Notes under the pieces: model-generated | What the model was told of the DNA's origin: nothing | The model's database searches: none | Seen by the model: the letters and a program-made list of their open reading frames with translations, nothing else | Program-made: the position numbers and the translations under genes | Shown: one piece after another, positions 40,841 to 50,283 of the stretch | Numbering within the stretch: position 1 is the stretch's first letter | Layout: the number at the start of each line of letters is the position of its first letter | Source: JAWVFM01 sp963771655 | GTDB taxonomy: Bacteria; Actinomycetota; Thermoleophilia; Solirubrobacterales; 70-9 | Assembly: GCA_963771655.1 (NCBI GenBank) | Contig: CAVYUG010000008.1 | Location: 11,796 to 75,795 of the forward strand | Direction: 5' to 3' | DNA: 64,000 nucleotides

Positions 40841-42234
40841 TGGCACAGACGCTGTTCGACAAGATCTGGGCCGCCCACGAGGTCGCCGACGGCCTGATCT
40901 ACATCGATCTTCACCTCGTCCACGAGGTGACCTCGCCCCAGGCCTTCGACGGCCTCCGGCTGGAGGGCCGCAAGGTCCGGCGGCCCGACCGCACGCTCGC
41001 CACTGCCGACCACAACGTGCCGACCGACGGCACGCCTGCGGCGCGCCTGATCACCGACGAGCTCTCGCGCGTCCAGGTCGAGACGCTGGAGCGAAACTGC
41101 GAGGAGTTCGGCATCCCGATCTACTCCCTCGGCTCCGATCGACAGGGGATCGTTCACGTGATCGGCCCCGAGCTCGCCGTCACCCAGCCGGGGATGACGA
41201 TCGTCTGCGGCGACAGCCACACCTCGACCCACGGCGCCTTCGGTGCCCTCGCGTTCGGGATCGGGACCTCCGAGGTCGAGCACGTGCTCGCCACCCAGTG
41301 CATGGTCCAGCGCAGGCCGAAGACGATGCGCATCCTCTACACGGGGGAGGCCGGCCCGGGCGTCACCGCAAAGGACCTGATCCTGGCGACGATCGGGCGG
41401 CTCGGGACCGGCGGCATGGTCGGGCACGCCGTGGAGTACGCGGGGCCCGCCATCGAGGCGCTGTCCATGGAGGGCCGGATGACCGTCTGCAACATGACCA
41501 TCGAGGGCGGAGGTCGCGCCGGGATGGTCGCGCCCGACGAGGTGACCTTCGAGTGGATCGAGGGCCGCCCGGCCGCGCCAGAGGACTTCGAGGCCGCGGT
41601 CGAGCGGTGGCGCACGCTGCCAACGGAGGACGGCGCGAGCTTCGACAGCCAGGTCGAGATCGACGCGTCCGAGATCTCGCCGATGGTCACCTGGGGAACG
41701 AACCCCGGCATGGTCACGGAGGTGACCGGAGAGGTCCCGGATCCCACCGCCTGGGGAGAGGGCCCGGCCGACCGCGAGGTGGCGGAGCGCGCCCTCGCCT
41801 ACATGGCCCTCGAGCCCGGCACGCCGATCGGCGAGATCCCGCTCGACCGCGTCTTCATCGGCTCCTGCACGAACTCGCGAATCGGCGACCTTCGCGAGGC
41901 GGCGCGGATGGTCGAGGGCAGGCGCGTGGCCGACTCGATCCGGGCGATGGTCGTCCCCGGCTCCCAGCAGGTGCGCGCGCAGGCCGAGAACGAGGGGCTC
42001 GACAGGATCTTCGCGGACGCCGGGTTCGAGTGGCGCACGGCGGGCTGCTCGATGTGCCTCGGGATGAACCCGGACATCCTCTCCCCGGGCGAGCGCTGCG
42101 CCTCGACCTCGAACCGCAACTTCGAGGGCCGCCAGGGCCGTGGTGGGCGCACGCATCTGGTCTCGCCGCGAATGGCCGCGGCAGCCGCGATCGAGGGGCG
42201 CTTCGTCGACATCCGCGACTGGAACGGCGCATGA
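40840..42234 (+). CDS. leuC: 3-Isopropylmalate dehydratase, large subunit
   Basis: This 464-residue aconitase-family subunit isomerises 2- to 3-isopropylmalate and also serves the citramalate route to 2-ketobutyrate. The N-terminus is AQTLFDKIWAAHEVADGLIYIDLHLVHEVTSPQAF. The substrate loop is VCGDSHTSTHGAFGALAFGIGTSEVEHVLATQC. The [4Fe-4S] cysteines lie in IGSCTNSRIGDL and AGCSMCLGMNPD. It overlaps leuD by four bases (ATGA). Confidence 0.96.
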   Translation: MAQTLFDKIWAAHEVADGLIYIDLHLVHEVTSPQAFDGLRLEGRKVRRPDRTLATADHNVPTDGTPAARLITDELSRVQVETLERNCEEFGIPIYSLGSDRQGIVHVIGPELAVTQPGMTIVCGDSHTSTHGAFGALAFGIGTSEVEHVLATQCMVQRRPKTMRILYTGEAGPGVTAKDLILATIGRLGTGGMVGHAVEYAGPAIEALSMEGRMTVCNMTIEGGGRAGMVAPDEVTFEWIEGRPAAPEDFEAAVERWRTLPTEDGASFDSQVEIDASEISPMVTWGTNPGMVTEVTGEVPDPTAWGEGPADREVAERALAYMALEPGTPIGEIPLDRVFIGSCTNSRIGDLREAARMVEGRRVADSIRAMVVPGSQQVRAQAENEGLDRIFADAGFEWRTAGCSMCLGMNPDILSPGERCASTSNRNFEGRQGRGGRTHLVSPRMAAAAAIEGRFVDIRDWNGA

Positions 42235-42797
42235 GGGCCGTCGACGTCATCGAGGGGAAGGTCTCGGTGCTCGACCGCGCCGACGTCGACACCGACCAGA
42301 TCATCCCGAAGCAGTTCCTGAAGAGGGTCGAGCGCACCGGCTTCGGAGAGTTCCTCTTCTACGACTGGCTGCGCGACGGGGAAATCGAGCTCGAGCCGAA
42401 CCCGATCCTCGTCGCCGGCCGCAATTTCGGATGCGGCTCGTCACGCGAGCACGCGCCCTGGGCGCTCGAGGACTTCGGCTTCGAGGCGATCATCGCCCCC
42501 TCCTTCGGCGACATCTTCTACGCCAACTGCACGAAGATCGGCCTCCTGCCGGTGATCCTCGACGAAGCGCATTGCCGCGCGATCGCCGACGCGGGCGAGG
42601 CCCGAATCGACGTCGACGACCAGACCGTCAACTCCGCTGACGGGGTCTTCGAATTCGAGATCGACGAGGAGGTGAAGCACCGCCTGCTTCGCGGCCTCGA
42701 CGACATCGGGTTGACGCTCCAGCGCTCGGGCGAGATCGACGCGTTCGAGGCGGCGGGAAGGTCGGAGGTCGCGCCGTTGACCAGCGACCTCCGGTGA
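42231..42797 (+). CDS. leuD: 3-Isopropylmalate dehydratase, small subunit
   Basis: This 188-residue swivelling-domain partner of LeuC carries DVDTDQIIPKQFLKRVERTGFGEFLFYDWL. It also has the substrate-binding loop LVAGRNFGCGSSREHAPWAL and PSFGDIFYANCTKIGLLPV. Its ATG overlaps the leuC stop, and its own stop overlaps the methyltransferase start, so XRE-leuC-leuD-methyltransferase form one tight operon. Confidence 0.95.
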   Translation: MRAVDVIEGKVSVLDRADVDTDQIIPKQFLKRVERTGFGEFLFYDWLRDGEIELEPNPILVAGRNFGCGSSREHAPWALEDFGFEAIIAPSFGDIFYANCTKIGLLPVILDEAHCRAIADAGEARIDVDDQTVNSADGVFEFEIDEEVKHRLLRGLDDIGLTLQRSGEIDAFEAAGRSEVAPLTSDLR

Positions 42798-43555
42798 ACG
42801 CGACCACCTGGGACGCCGAGGCCTACGACCGCCAGGCGGCGCCGCAGCTCGCGTGGGGGCGCGTGGTCGGAGAGCGTCTCGGCCTTCGTGGCGACGAGAC
42901 CGTCCTCGACGCCGGATGCGGAAGCGGCAGGGTCACGGCGCTCCTGCTCGAGCGCCTTCCCAAGGGCCGCGTGATCGGCGTCGACGCCTCCCCAGACATG
43001 ATCGAGAAGGCCGAGGCCGCGATCGGGGACGATGAGCGCGTCGAGTTACTGGTCCAGAACCTCCTCGACCTCGAGGTCTCCGAGCCCGTCGACGCGATCT
43101 TCTCGAGCGCCGTCTTCCATTGGATCCTGGAGCACGAGCGCCTTTTCCAGCGCCTTCACGCCGCGCTTCGACCCGGTGGTCGGCTCGAGGCGCAGTGCGG
43201 GGGAGCCGGGAACATCGCCGAGATCGAGCGGGTGATCGACTCCCTGTCGGGCGACGAGCGATTCTCGCCGTACCTGCGGCCCGAGCAGCGCGCGTGGAAC
43301 TACGCGAGCGTCGGCGACACCGAGCTCCGCCTGCAGAGGGTCGGCTTCGAGACCGAGCGGGTGTGGCTCGAGCCCTGGCCGGTCACCCCTCGCGACCCGC
43401 GCGGCTTTCTCTCGACCGTGATCCTGCCGTGGCACCTCGACCGGCTTCCGGAGGAGCTCCACGACCAGTTCCTCGACGTGGTGCTCGGGGGCATGCCGAG
43501 GCCGCTCGTCGTGGAGTACGTGCGGCTCAACATCTCGGCCCGCCGCCCGGCCTGA
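42794..43555 (+). CDS. Class I SAM methyltransferase (Tam-like)
   Basis: This is a 253-residue protein starting with GTG inside the leuD stop overlap. SAM-binding motifs are VLDAGCGSGRVTALLLERLP, VIGVDASPDMIEKAE and the aromatic stretch AVFHWILEHERLFQRLHAALRPGGRLEAQCGG. The opening (TWDAEAYDRQAAP) and the FHW/LQW-type motif resemble trans-aconitate 2-methyltransferase. Operon linkage to LeuCD, an aconitase homologue, makes a small tricarboxylic acid or an isopropylmalate-like acid a plausible substrate. This is inference, and many class I methyltransferases share these motifs. Confidence 0.8.
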   Translation: MNATTWDAEAYDRQAAPQLAWGRVVGERLGLRGDETVLDAGCGSGRVTALLLERLPKGRVIGVDASPDMIEKAEAAIGDDERVELLVQNLLDLEVSEPVDAIFSSAVFHWILEHERLFQRLHAALRPGGRLEAQCGGAGNIAEIERVIDSLSGDERFSPYLRPEQRAWNYASVGDTELRLQRVGFETERVWLEPWPVTPRDPRGFLSTVILPWHLDRLPEELHDQFLDVVLGGMPRPLVVEYVRLNISARRPA

Positions 43556-43576
43556 CGCGTCAATATCCTCGACGCG

Positions 43577-46348
43577 GTGCGCGGGACGGCCTCCATGCCA
43601 TGGATTGCACGGCTCGTGGTCGTGGTCGCCGTCCTCGTCGCGGGGGCCGCGGCCGTTGCGGCGACCCGGAACGCCACGTCTGGTCGCATCGGCCCGAAGA
43701 ACCGGATCCAGCCAAACGGCCGCAGGGTCGTGCCCGCGGGCAAGCTCACGAAGCTCGGAAACCATCCCTACGGCGGGACGCTGACGCCCGACGGCCGCTA
43801 CCTGTGGACGCTGTCCGCCGGTCGGGGCATCAACGACATCCGCATCGTCGCGATGAGCGGGCCCAGGCGCGGCAAGGTGATCCAGAAGCTCGTTATGCCA
43901 GGGCTCTCGGGCGGGATCGTCATGGATCCGACCCGCCGGGTCGCGTACGTGTCGGGGCTGCGGGCGTCGCCGCACGCGGATGAGACGCCTCCCGCGAGGG
44001 TGCCGGGCCAGCAGGGCGACGTCATCCAGGCGCTCTCCTACTCGAAGCGGAGCGGCAGGGCGAGGTACTCGGGGCTGATCGGAGTGCCGCCGCCGCCGAC
44101 CGCGCCGCCATACCAGGAGTTCCCGCCAAACGCCACCGCCGTGGAGTCCTATCCGCAGGAGCTGGCGATCTCGCCCGACGGCAAGACGCTCCTCGCGGCG
44201 CTCAACCTCGCCGATGCAGCGGCTGTGATCGACACCAAGACGAAGTCGGTGCGCTACGTCGAGACGGGCCACTACCCCTACGGCGCCGTGATCGACCGCG
44301 CGGGTCACGGGTTCGTCTCCAACGAGACCGATGGCACCGTCTCGGTGATCGACCTCGCGAACGCCACCAAGACCGGCGACATCCAGGCCGGCCCCCACCT
44401 CTCCCACCCGGAGGGAATGGCGATTGACCCGAAGCTCCCCCGCGCCTATCTGGCGATTACCGCGGACGACCAGATCGCCGTGATCGACACCGACGCCGGC
44501 AAGGTCGAGCGCACGCTCTCGGTGGCCCGTCCGCAGGGCAACGGCTCGGCGCCGGTTCGCGTCAGCGTCACCCCCGACGGCTGCTGGCTCCTGGCGGCGG
44601 ACTCCGGCGAGGACGCGATCGCCGTTTTCGCCCTCCCCGGCAAGGACGGGAAGACGTGCGGCAGCGGCAAGCGCCGGCCGCGCCCCTGGGAGCTCGTCGG
44701 GCGTGTCCCGACGGCCGCCTACCCCGTCGCGGCGCAGGTCGCGAGGGGCGGGCTCATGGCGTGGGTGACGGCGAAGGGCCTGGGCGTCGGCCCCAACCCG
44801 CACGGCCCCAACCCGAACTCGCCGAACGACTCCGACGACAACATCAACAGCTTCCAGTACCTGCCCTCGATCGTCCGTGGTGAGTCGGGGATTCTGCGGT
44901 TCCCCGGCGTTGCGAAGCTTCGCCGGCTGACCCCGAAGGCCGATCGCGAGATCGTTCCCACCAACAGCCGGACGCCGCCGCCGGGCACGCCACTTCGGGC
45001 CGGCGGGCCCATCAAGCATGTCTTCTACGTCGTGCGCGAGAACCGCACCTACGACCAGGTGCTGGGCGACGATCCGCGCGGCGACGGCGACAAGCACCTG
45101 ACCCTGTTCGGCAAGAGGGTGACGCCGAACCTTCACGCGCTCGTCAAGCGCTTCCCGCTCCTCGACCACGTCTACGCCGATTCCGAGGCCTCCATCGACG
45201 GCCACTACTGGACGGCCGCCGGCGCGGTGTCGGACTACGTGATCCGAAGCTGGCACCAGAACTACGCGGGCCGCGGCCGGCCGTACGACTTCGGTGCCTA
45301 CGAGGTGAGCGCGCCGCCGAAGGGGTACGTCTTCGAGCGGCTCATCGACTCCAAGATCCCGTTCTTCAACTATGGCGAGGCGCTGGCGGGCCTTTCGCCG
45401 TTCCCCGACAAGGACCGGACGGCCGAGGAGACGGCGACGGCTGCGGAGGTCCTCGCGAACTCCGACGTGCAGCTCAACGCGGGCTGCTACGACGGCGACA
45501 TTGCGATATTCGAAAGCCTCGGCACTTCGCTCCCCGTCTTCGACTCGTCGCTCCCACCCGGGGCTAGCCCGCTGGCGCACTCCCGGTACGAGTGCTTCAA
45601 GAGTCGTTTCGAGACCCAGCTCGCCGCGAACAGCGTGCCGGCGTTCAACTACGTCGTGCTCCCGCTCGACCACACTCAGGGCGTGAGCCCCGGCAAGCGG
45701 ACGCCCACCGCGGACATAGCGGACAACGACTGGGCGCTCGGGCAGTTCGTCGACGAGATCTCGCACTCCCCGATCTGGAAGAGCTCGATGATCGTGGTAC
45801 AGGAGGACGACTCGCAGGACGGCGCCGACCACGTCGATGCGCACAGGATCCCCGCGCTGGCGATCAGCCCGTACACGCGCAAGGGCGCGGTGGTCCACAC
45901 GCGCTACGACCAGCTCTCGCTGCTTCGAAGCGTGGAGCTGGTGCTCGGGCTCCGGCCCAAGTACCTGGCCGAAGCGCTCGCCGTGCCGCTGTACGCCGCC
46001 TTCACGAAGAAGCCATCGAACGCGGCGCCCTACAGCGCCGTCGTGCCCAAGGTCAACATGACGGCCAGGAACCCGAACAGTGCGGCCAACCGGCGCGCCT
46101 CGGCCGGCCTCAACCTCGAGTTCCTCGACCAGGTGCCGCAGCGCCGGCTGGACGCCATTCTCTGGCGCTACCGACACGGGCGCCACTCGGTGCCGCCGCC
46201 GGCCGGGCCCAACGCATCCGCGACCGACAGCCGCGGGGCCGACAAGGCCGACCTGGCCGACGAGCTCGACGGCAAGGACCTCCGCGACCTTCGCGAGGCC
46301 TTCCGCGAGCATCCGCTGGCGCCGCTCCCGAAGCATCCCGGCGGGTAG
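43577..46348 (+). CDS. YncE-like beta-propeller fused to phosphoesterase
   Basis: This is a 923-residue exported protein. A signal or anchor helix lies at about 11-30. Residues ~50-440 contain repeated beta-propeller blades (GTLTPDGRYLWTLSAGRG, LAISPDGKTLLAALNLADAAAVIDTKT, HGFVSNETDGTVSVIDLANAT). From ~475, KHVFYVVRENRTYDQVLGDDPRGDGD starts an alkaline-phosphatase-superfamily phosphoesterase domain (acid phosphatase/phospholipase C-like). SIDGHYWTAAGAVSDYV and HVDAHRIPALAISPYTRKG carry likely metal ligands. The GTG is seven bases after TATCCT (43564-43569). Its substrate, and the reason it sits within leucine genes, are unknown. Confidence 0.85.
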   Translation: MRGTASMPWIARLVVVVAVLVAGAAAVAATRNATSGRIGPKNRIQPNGRRVVPAGKLTKLGNHPYGGTLTPDGRYLWTLSAGRGINDIRIVAMSGPRRGKVIQKLVMPGLSGGIVMDPTRRVAYVSGLRASPHADETPPARVPGQQGDVIQALSYSKRSGRARYSGLIGVPPPPTAPPYQEFPPNATAVESYPQELAISPDGKTLLAALNLADAAAVIDTKTKSVRYVETGHYPYGAVIDRAGHGFVSNETDGTVSVIDLANATKTGDIQAGPHLSHPEGMAIDPKLPRAYLAITADDQIAVIDTDAGKVERTLSVARPQGNGSAPVRVSVTPDGCWLLAADSGEDAIAVFALPGKDGKTCGSGKRRPRPWELVGRVPTAAYPVAAQVARGGLMAWVTAKGLGVGPNPHGPNPNSPNDSDDNINSFQYLPSIVRGESGILRFPGVAKLRRLTPKADREIVPTNSRTPPPGTPLRAGGPIKHVFYVVRENRTYDQVLGDDPRGDGDKHLTLFGKRVTPNLHALVKRFPLLDHVYADSEASIDGHYWTAAGAVSDYVIRSWHQNYAGRGRPYDFGAYEVSAPPKGYVFERLIDSKIPFFNYGEALAGLSPFPDKDRTAEETATAAEVLANSDVQLNAGCYDGDIAIFESLGTSLPVFDSSLPPGASPLAHSRYECFKSRFETQLAANSVPAFNYVVLPLDHTQGVSPGKRTPTADIADNDWALGQFVDEISHSPIWKSSMIVVQEDDSQDGADHVDAHRIPALAISPYTRKGAVVHTRYDQLSLLRSVELVLGLRPKYLAEALAVPLYAAFTKKPSNAAPYSAVVPKVNMTARNPNSAANRRASAGLNLEFLDQVPQRRLDAILWRYRHGRHSVPPPAGPNASATDSRGADKADLADELDGKDLRDLREAFREHPLAPLPKHPGG

Positions 46349-46352
46349 CGCC

Positions 46353-47417
<1,065 letters not shown>

Positions 47418-47461
47418 GGCGGCGCAGGCGGCTCTTGGGTCAGCGGCGTCTACGCGGGCGA

Positions 47462-47489
47462 GTTGACCCGAATAGTTGGGGCAAAGTCC
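47462..47489 (+). repeat. Intergenic hairpin motif (family 2), upstream of ilvE
   Basis: GTTGACC (47462-47468), 11 bases, then GGCAAAGTCC (47480-47489). The same words at the same spacing are found in the menC-menD gap at 25701-25728. The internal hairpin is weak in this copy. It lies 60 bases upstream of ilvE. Confidence 0.5.
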
Positions 47490-47548
47490 CCCGCGTATTA
47501 CTTCGCTGCCCTAGCCAATCGCTCCCTTGTCGGGCATACTTGCGCGCC

Positions 47549-48481
47549 ATGGAGAAGACCGAGTGGATCTGGATGAATGGCGAGCTCGTCCGCTGGGACG
47601 ATGCCAAGGTCCACGTGCTGAGCCACGGCCTGCACTACGGGACCGGGGTCTTCGAGGGGATCCGGTGCTATGAGACCGATCGCGGTCCGGCGATCTTCCG
47701 CCATCGCGAGCACCTCGCTCGGCTCGAGAAGTCGGGCGAGCTCTACTACCTGCCGCTGCCCTACACCGCTGCTGAGATCCGCGATGCGACCCACGAGCTC
47801 ATCCGGAAGAACGGCCTTCGCAGCTGCTACATCCGCCCGCTCGCCTTCCGCGGCTACGGCGAGATGGGCCTCTACGCGAAGAGCGCGCCGGTCGAGGTCA
47901 TGGTCGCGGTGTGGCCGTGGGGCGCGTACCTGGGCGACGAGGCCAAGCAGCAGGGGATTCGCGCGAAGGTGTCTTCCTGGCGACGGATCTCACCGACGGG
48001 GCTGATTCCACACGCCAAGGCCTCGGGTCAATACCTGAACTCGATCCTCGCCAAGACCGAGGCCGCGAACGCCGGCTACGACGAGGCGATCCTGCTCGAG
48101 GACAACGGGACCGTGTGCGAGGGCTCCGGCGAGAACATCTTCATCATCCGCGAGGGCGAGATCGCGACCCCTGGCCACACGGCCTCCATTCTCGACGGCA
48201 TCTCGAGGAAGTCGGTGATCCAGATCGCTGAGGACCTGGGCTACAAGGTGGTCGAGCGAGACATCGCCCGCTCGGAGCTCTACCTCGCCGAGGAGGCGTT
48301 CCTCGTGGGCACGGCCGCGGAGCTGGTGCCCATCCGCGAGGTCGACGACCACCCGCTCGGCGAGCCGGGCGAGATCACGCGCCAGATCCAGTCCAAGTTC
48401 GAGGACGCGTTGCACGGGCGCGCCCCCGAGTACGCCGAGTGGCTGGACCTCGTCGAACAACCGAGTAAGGTCACCGGTTGA
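47549..48481 (+). CDS. ilvE: Branched-chain amino acid aminotransferase
   Basis: This 310-residue fold-type IV PLP enzyme performs the last step of leucine, isoleucine and valine synthesis. It begins EKTEWIWMNGELVRWDDAKVHVLSHGLHYGTGVFEGIRCYE. CYIRPLAFRGYGEMGL, the PLP Lys in IPHAKASGQYLNSILAKTEA, EAILLEDNGTVCEGSGENIFI and LVGTAAELVPIREVDD follow. The ATG is eight bases after CATACT (47535-47540), so the mRNA is probably nearly leaderless. The stop overlaps a short leader ORF in front of cimA (TGATG). Confidence 0.96.
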   Translation: MEKTEWIWMNGELVRWDDAKVHVLSHGLHYGTGVFEGIRCYETDRGPAIFRHREHLARLEKSGELYYLPLPYTAAEIRDATHELIRKNGLRSCYIRPLAFRGYGEMGLYAKSAPVEVMVAVWPWGAYLGDEAKQQGIRAKVSSWRRISPTGLIPHAKASGQYLNSILAKTEAANAGYDEAILLEDNGTVCEGSGENIFIIREGEIATPGHTASILDGISRKSVIQIAEDLGYKVVERDIARSELYLAEEAFLVGTAAELVPIREVDDHPLGEPGEITRQIQSKFEDALHGRAPEYAEWLDLVEQPSKVTG

Positions 48482-48534
48482 TGCTTCGCAAGTTCGGGGT
48501 TATCGAGCGAATTAGGAGCGCCGCGGCGGCGTAA
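48481..48534 (+). CDS. Possible Val/Ile leader peptide of cimA
   Basis: The ORF encodes MLRKFGVIERIRSAAAA (17 residues). Its ATG overlaps the ilvE stop by one base, so ribosomes finishing ilvE could reinitiate here. The Val, Ile and Ile codons (48499-48504, 48511-48513) lie in or beside the 5' arm of a long stem whose 3' arm reaches the cimA ribosome binding site. This is the arrangement expected of a leader that senses branched-chain aminoacyl-tRNA. The peptide has only three regulatory codons, so the case is weaker than for leuA. Confidence 0.45.
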   Translation: MLRKFGVIERIRSAAAA

Positions 48535-48595
48535 CCGCCCCGTGGCCGCGCGGCGTCGACGCCGCGCACAGCTCGCTCGACCCTCGAACCCCGAA
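48493..48595 (+). promoter_or_regulatory. Long stem-loop leader of cimA
   Basis: TTCGGGGTT (48493-48501) pairs with AACCCCGAA (48587-48595), and TCGAGCG (48503-48509) pairs with CGCTCGA (48574-48580), making 16 base pairs with one bulge. The loop contains a 20-base perfect palindrome (48548-48567, centre GTCGAC). The 3' arm includes the first bases of the cimA ribosome binding site GAAAGG (48593-48598). Confidence 0.55.
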
Positions 48596-48604
48596 AGGCA
48601 TCAC

Positions 48605-50281
48605 TTGACCCACGTAAAGCTCTACGACACGACCTTGCGCGACGGAATGCAGGGGCAGGGGATGTCGCTGTCCGCCGCCGAGAAGGCGCGCGTGGTCACC
48701 GCGCTCGACCGGCTCGGGATCGGCTTCGTCGAGGCGGGCTTCCCGAGCTCGAACCCCAAGGAGGCCGAGCTGTTCGAGCTGCTTGCCGACCTCGAGCTCG
48801 AGGGCGCCGACGTCTGCGCCTTCGGGATGACGCGGCGGCGCGACGTCGCCTCGTCCGACGACGAGGCGCTCCAAGGCCTCATTGGAACCTTCGCTCCCGT
48901 CTGCACCCTGGTCGGGAAGACCTGGGCGCTGCACCTCGAGAAGGTGACCAGGGTCTCCCGCGAGGAGAACCTCGCGATGATCCGCGACTCGGTGGCGTTT
49001 TGCCGCGAGGCGGGAAAGCGCGTGATCTACGACGCGGAGCACTTCTTCGACGGCTGGCGCGACGATCCGGGCTACGCGCTCGAATGCGTGCGCGCTGCCG
49101 CCGGAGCGGGGGCAGAGAACGTGACCCTCTGCGACACGAACGGCTCGAGCCTGCCACCCCAGGTTGCGACGGCGACGGCCGCCGTGGTCGCCGAGCTGGG
49201 AGACGAGGTCGAGGTGGGGATCCACACCCACAACGACGCGGAGTGCGCCGTCGCCAACTCCCTGGCGGCGGTCGAGGCGGGAGCGCGCCTCGTGCAGGGG
49301 ACGATGAACGGCTACGGCGAGCGGTGCGGCAACGCCAACCTGGTGTCGATCCTCCCTGCCCTCCAGCTCAAGATGGGCTACGAGTGCGTCCCCCGCGATC
49401 GCCTGCAGCTCCTCACCGAGACGGCGCACTTCCTCGACGAGCTGACCAATCAGCAGCCCGACCCCGACCGGCCCTACGTCGGCCGTAATGCCTTCGCCCA
49501 CAAGGGCGGCATGCACGTCGCCGGCGTGCAGGCCGACGCGCGCACCTTCGAGCACGTCGACCCCGATCTCGTGGGCAACAGCCGCGAGGTGCTCATCTCG
49601 GAGCTGTCCGGGAAGGGGTCGGTAGAGAGCCTCGCCGAGCGCGCCGGGATCGAGCTCGACGCGAGCGCGGCGCGCAGCGCGGTCGAGGCCGTGAAGCAGC
49701 GTGAGCACCGCGGCTATCACTACGAGGCAGCCGACGCCTCGTTCGAGCTGCTCCTGCGTCGCGAGACCGGGGCCTACGAGTCGCTCTTCCGCCTCGAGAG
49801 CTTTCGGGTGATCACGGAGAAGCACGCCGACGGCGGCGTCGAGACGGAAGCGACGATCAAGATCTGGATCGGCGACCGCCGCTTCGTGCGCACCGCGGAG
49901 GGGAATGGGCCCGTGAACGCCCTCGACCGCGCCCTCCGCGATGCGATCACCGAGCTGCATCCGCATCTCGCCGACATCGAGCTCGTGAACTACAAGGTTC
50001 GGATCCTCGACGAGCACCACGGAACGGGTTCGGTGACGCGGGTGCTCCTCGACTCCTCGGATGGAAGCGAGACGTGGGGCACGATCGGGGTCTCGGAGAA
50101 CATCATCGAGGCCTCCTGGGAGGCCCTGGTGGAATCACTCGAGTACGCGTTCCAGCCGCGGAACCACCACTCCGCGGGCTCCTCCGCTCCCGCACGGAAC
50201 ACCTTGTCTGCGGCTACGCCGCAGACTTCTTCTTCCGCTCCCGCGTCAGGGGCCGGCGGGCCTCCCGGCAGGACGGGCTAG
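48605..50281 (+). CDS. cimA: (R)-Citramalate synthase
   Basis: This 558-residue LeuA-family enzyme condenses pyruvate and acetyl-CoA to citramalate, giving 2-ketobutyrate for isoleucine without threonine. The catalytic domain begins VKLYDTTLRDGMQGQGMSLSAAEKARVV. Metal-binding GIHTHNDAECAVANS and NGYGERCGNANL follow, with a C-terminal LeuA-type regulatory domain. DGMQGQG rather than DGEQSPG separates it from LeuA. The TTG at 48605 has GAAAGG six bases upstream and gives the family N-terminus; the GTG at 48542 would translate the stem-loop. After ~residue 515 (EYAFQPRN) comes a ~45-residue Ser/Ala/Pro tail not expected for the family. Confidence 0.92.
   Translation: MTHVKLYDTTLRDGMQGQGMSLSAAEKARVVTALDRLGIGFVEAGFPSSNPKEAELFELLADLELEGADVCAFGMTRRRDVASSDDEALQGLIGTFAPVCTLVGKTWALHLEKVTRVSREENLAMIRDSVAFCREAGKRVIYDAEHFFDGWRDDPGYALECVRAAAGAGAENVTLCDTNGSSLPPQVATATAAVVAELGDEVEVGIHTHNDAECAVANSLAAVEAGARLVQGTMNGYGERCGNANLVSILPALQLKMGYECVPRDRLQLLTETAHFLDELTNQQPDPDRPYVGRNAFAHKGGMHVAGVQADARTFEHVDPDLVGNSREVLISELSGKGSVESLAERAGIELDASAARSAVEAVKQREHRGYHYEAADASFELLLRRETGAYESLFRLESFRVITEKHADGGVETEATIKIWIGDRRFVRTAEGNGPVNALDRALRDAITELHPHLADIELVNYKVRILDEHHGTGSVTRVLLDSSDGSETWGTIGVSENIIEASWEALVESLEYAFQPRNHHSAGSSAPARNTLSAATPQTSSSAPASGAGGPPGRTG
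50206..50226 (+). terminator. Terminator-like hairpin inside the cimA 3' end
   Basis: GTCTGCGGC and GCCGCAGAC form a perfect 9-bp stem around TAC, followed by TTCTTCTTCC. It falls inside the low-complexity tail of cimA, 58 bases before the next start codon. If functional, it would reduce expression of the aminotransferase gene. Confidence 0.45.
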
Positions 50282-50283
50282 AG

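Noticed and set aside
48542..48604. Upstream GTG start for cimA
   Set aside because: It would translate the leader stem-loop into an Arg-rich peptide. The TTG at 48605 has a ribosome binding site and matches the family N-terminus.
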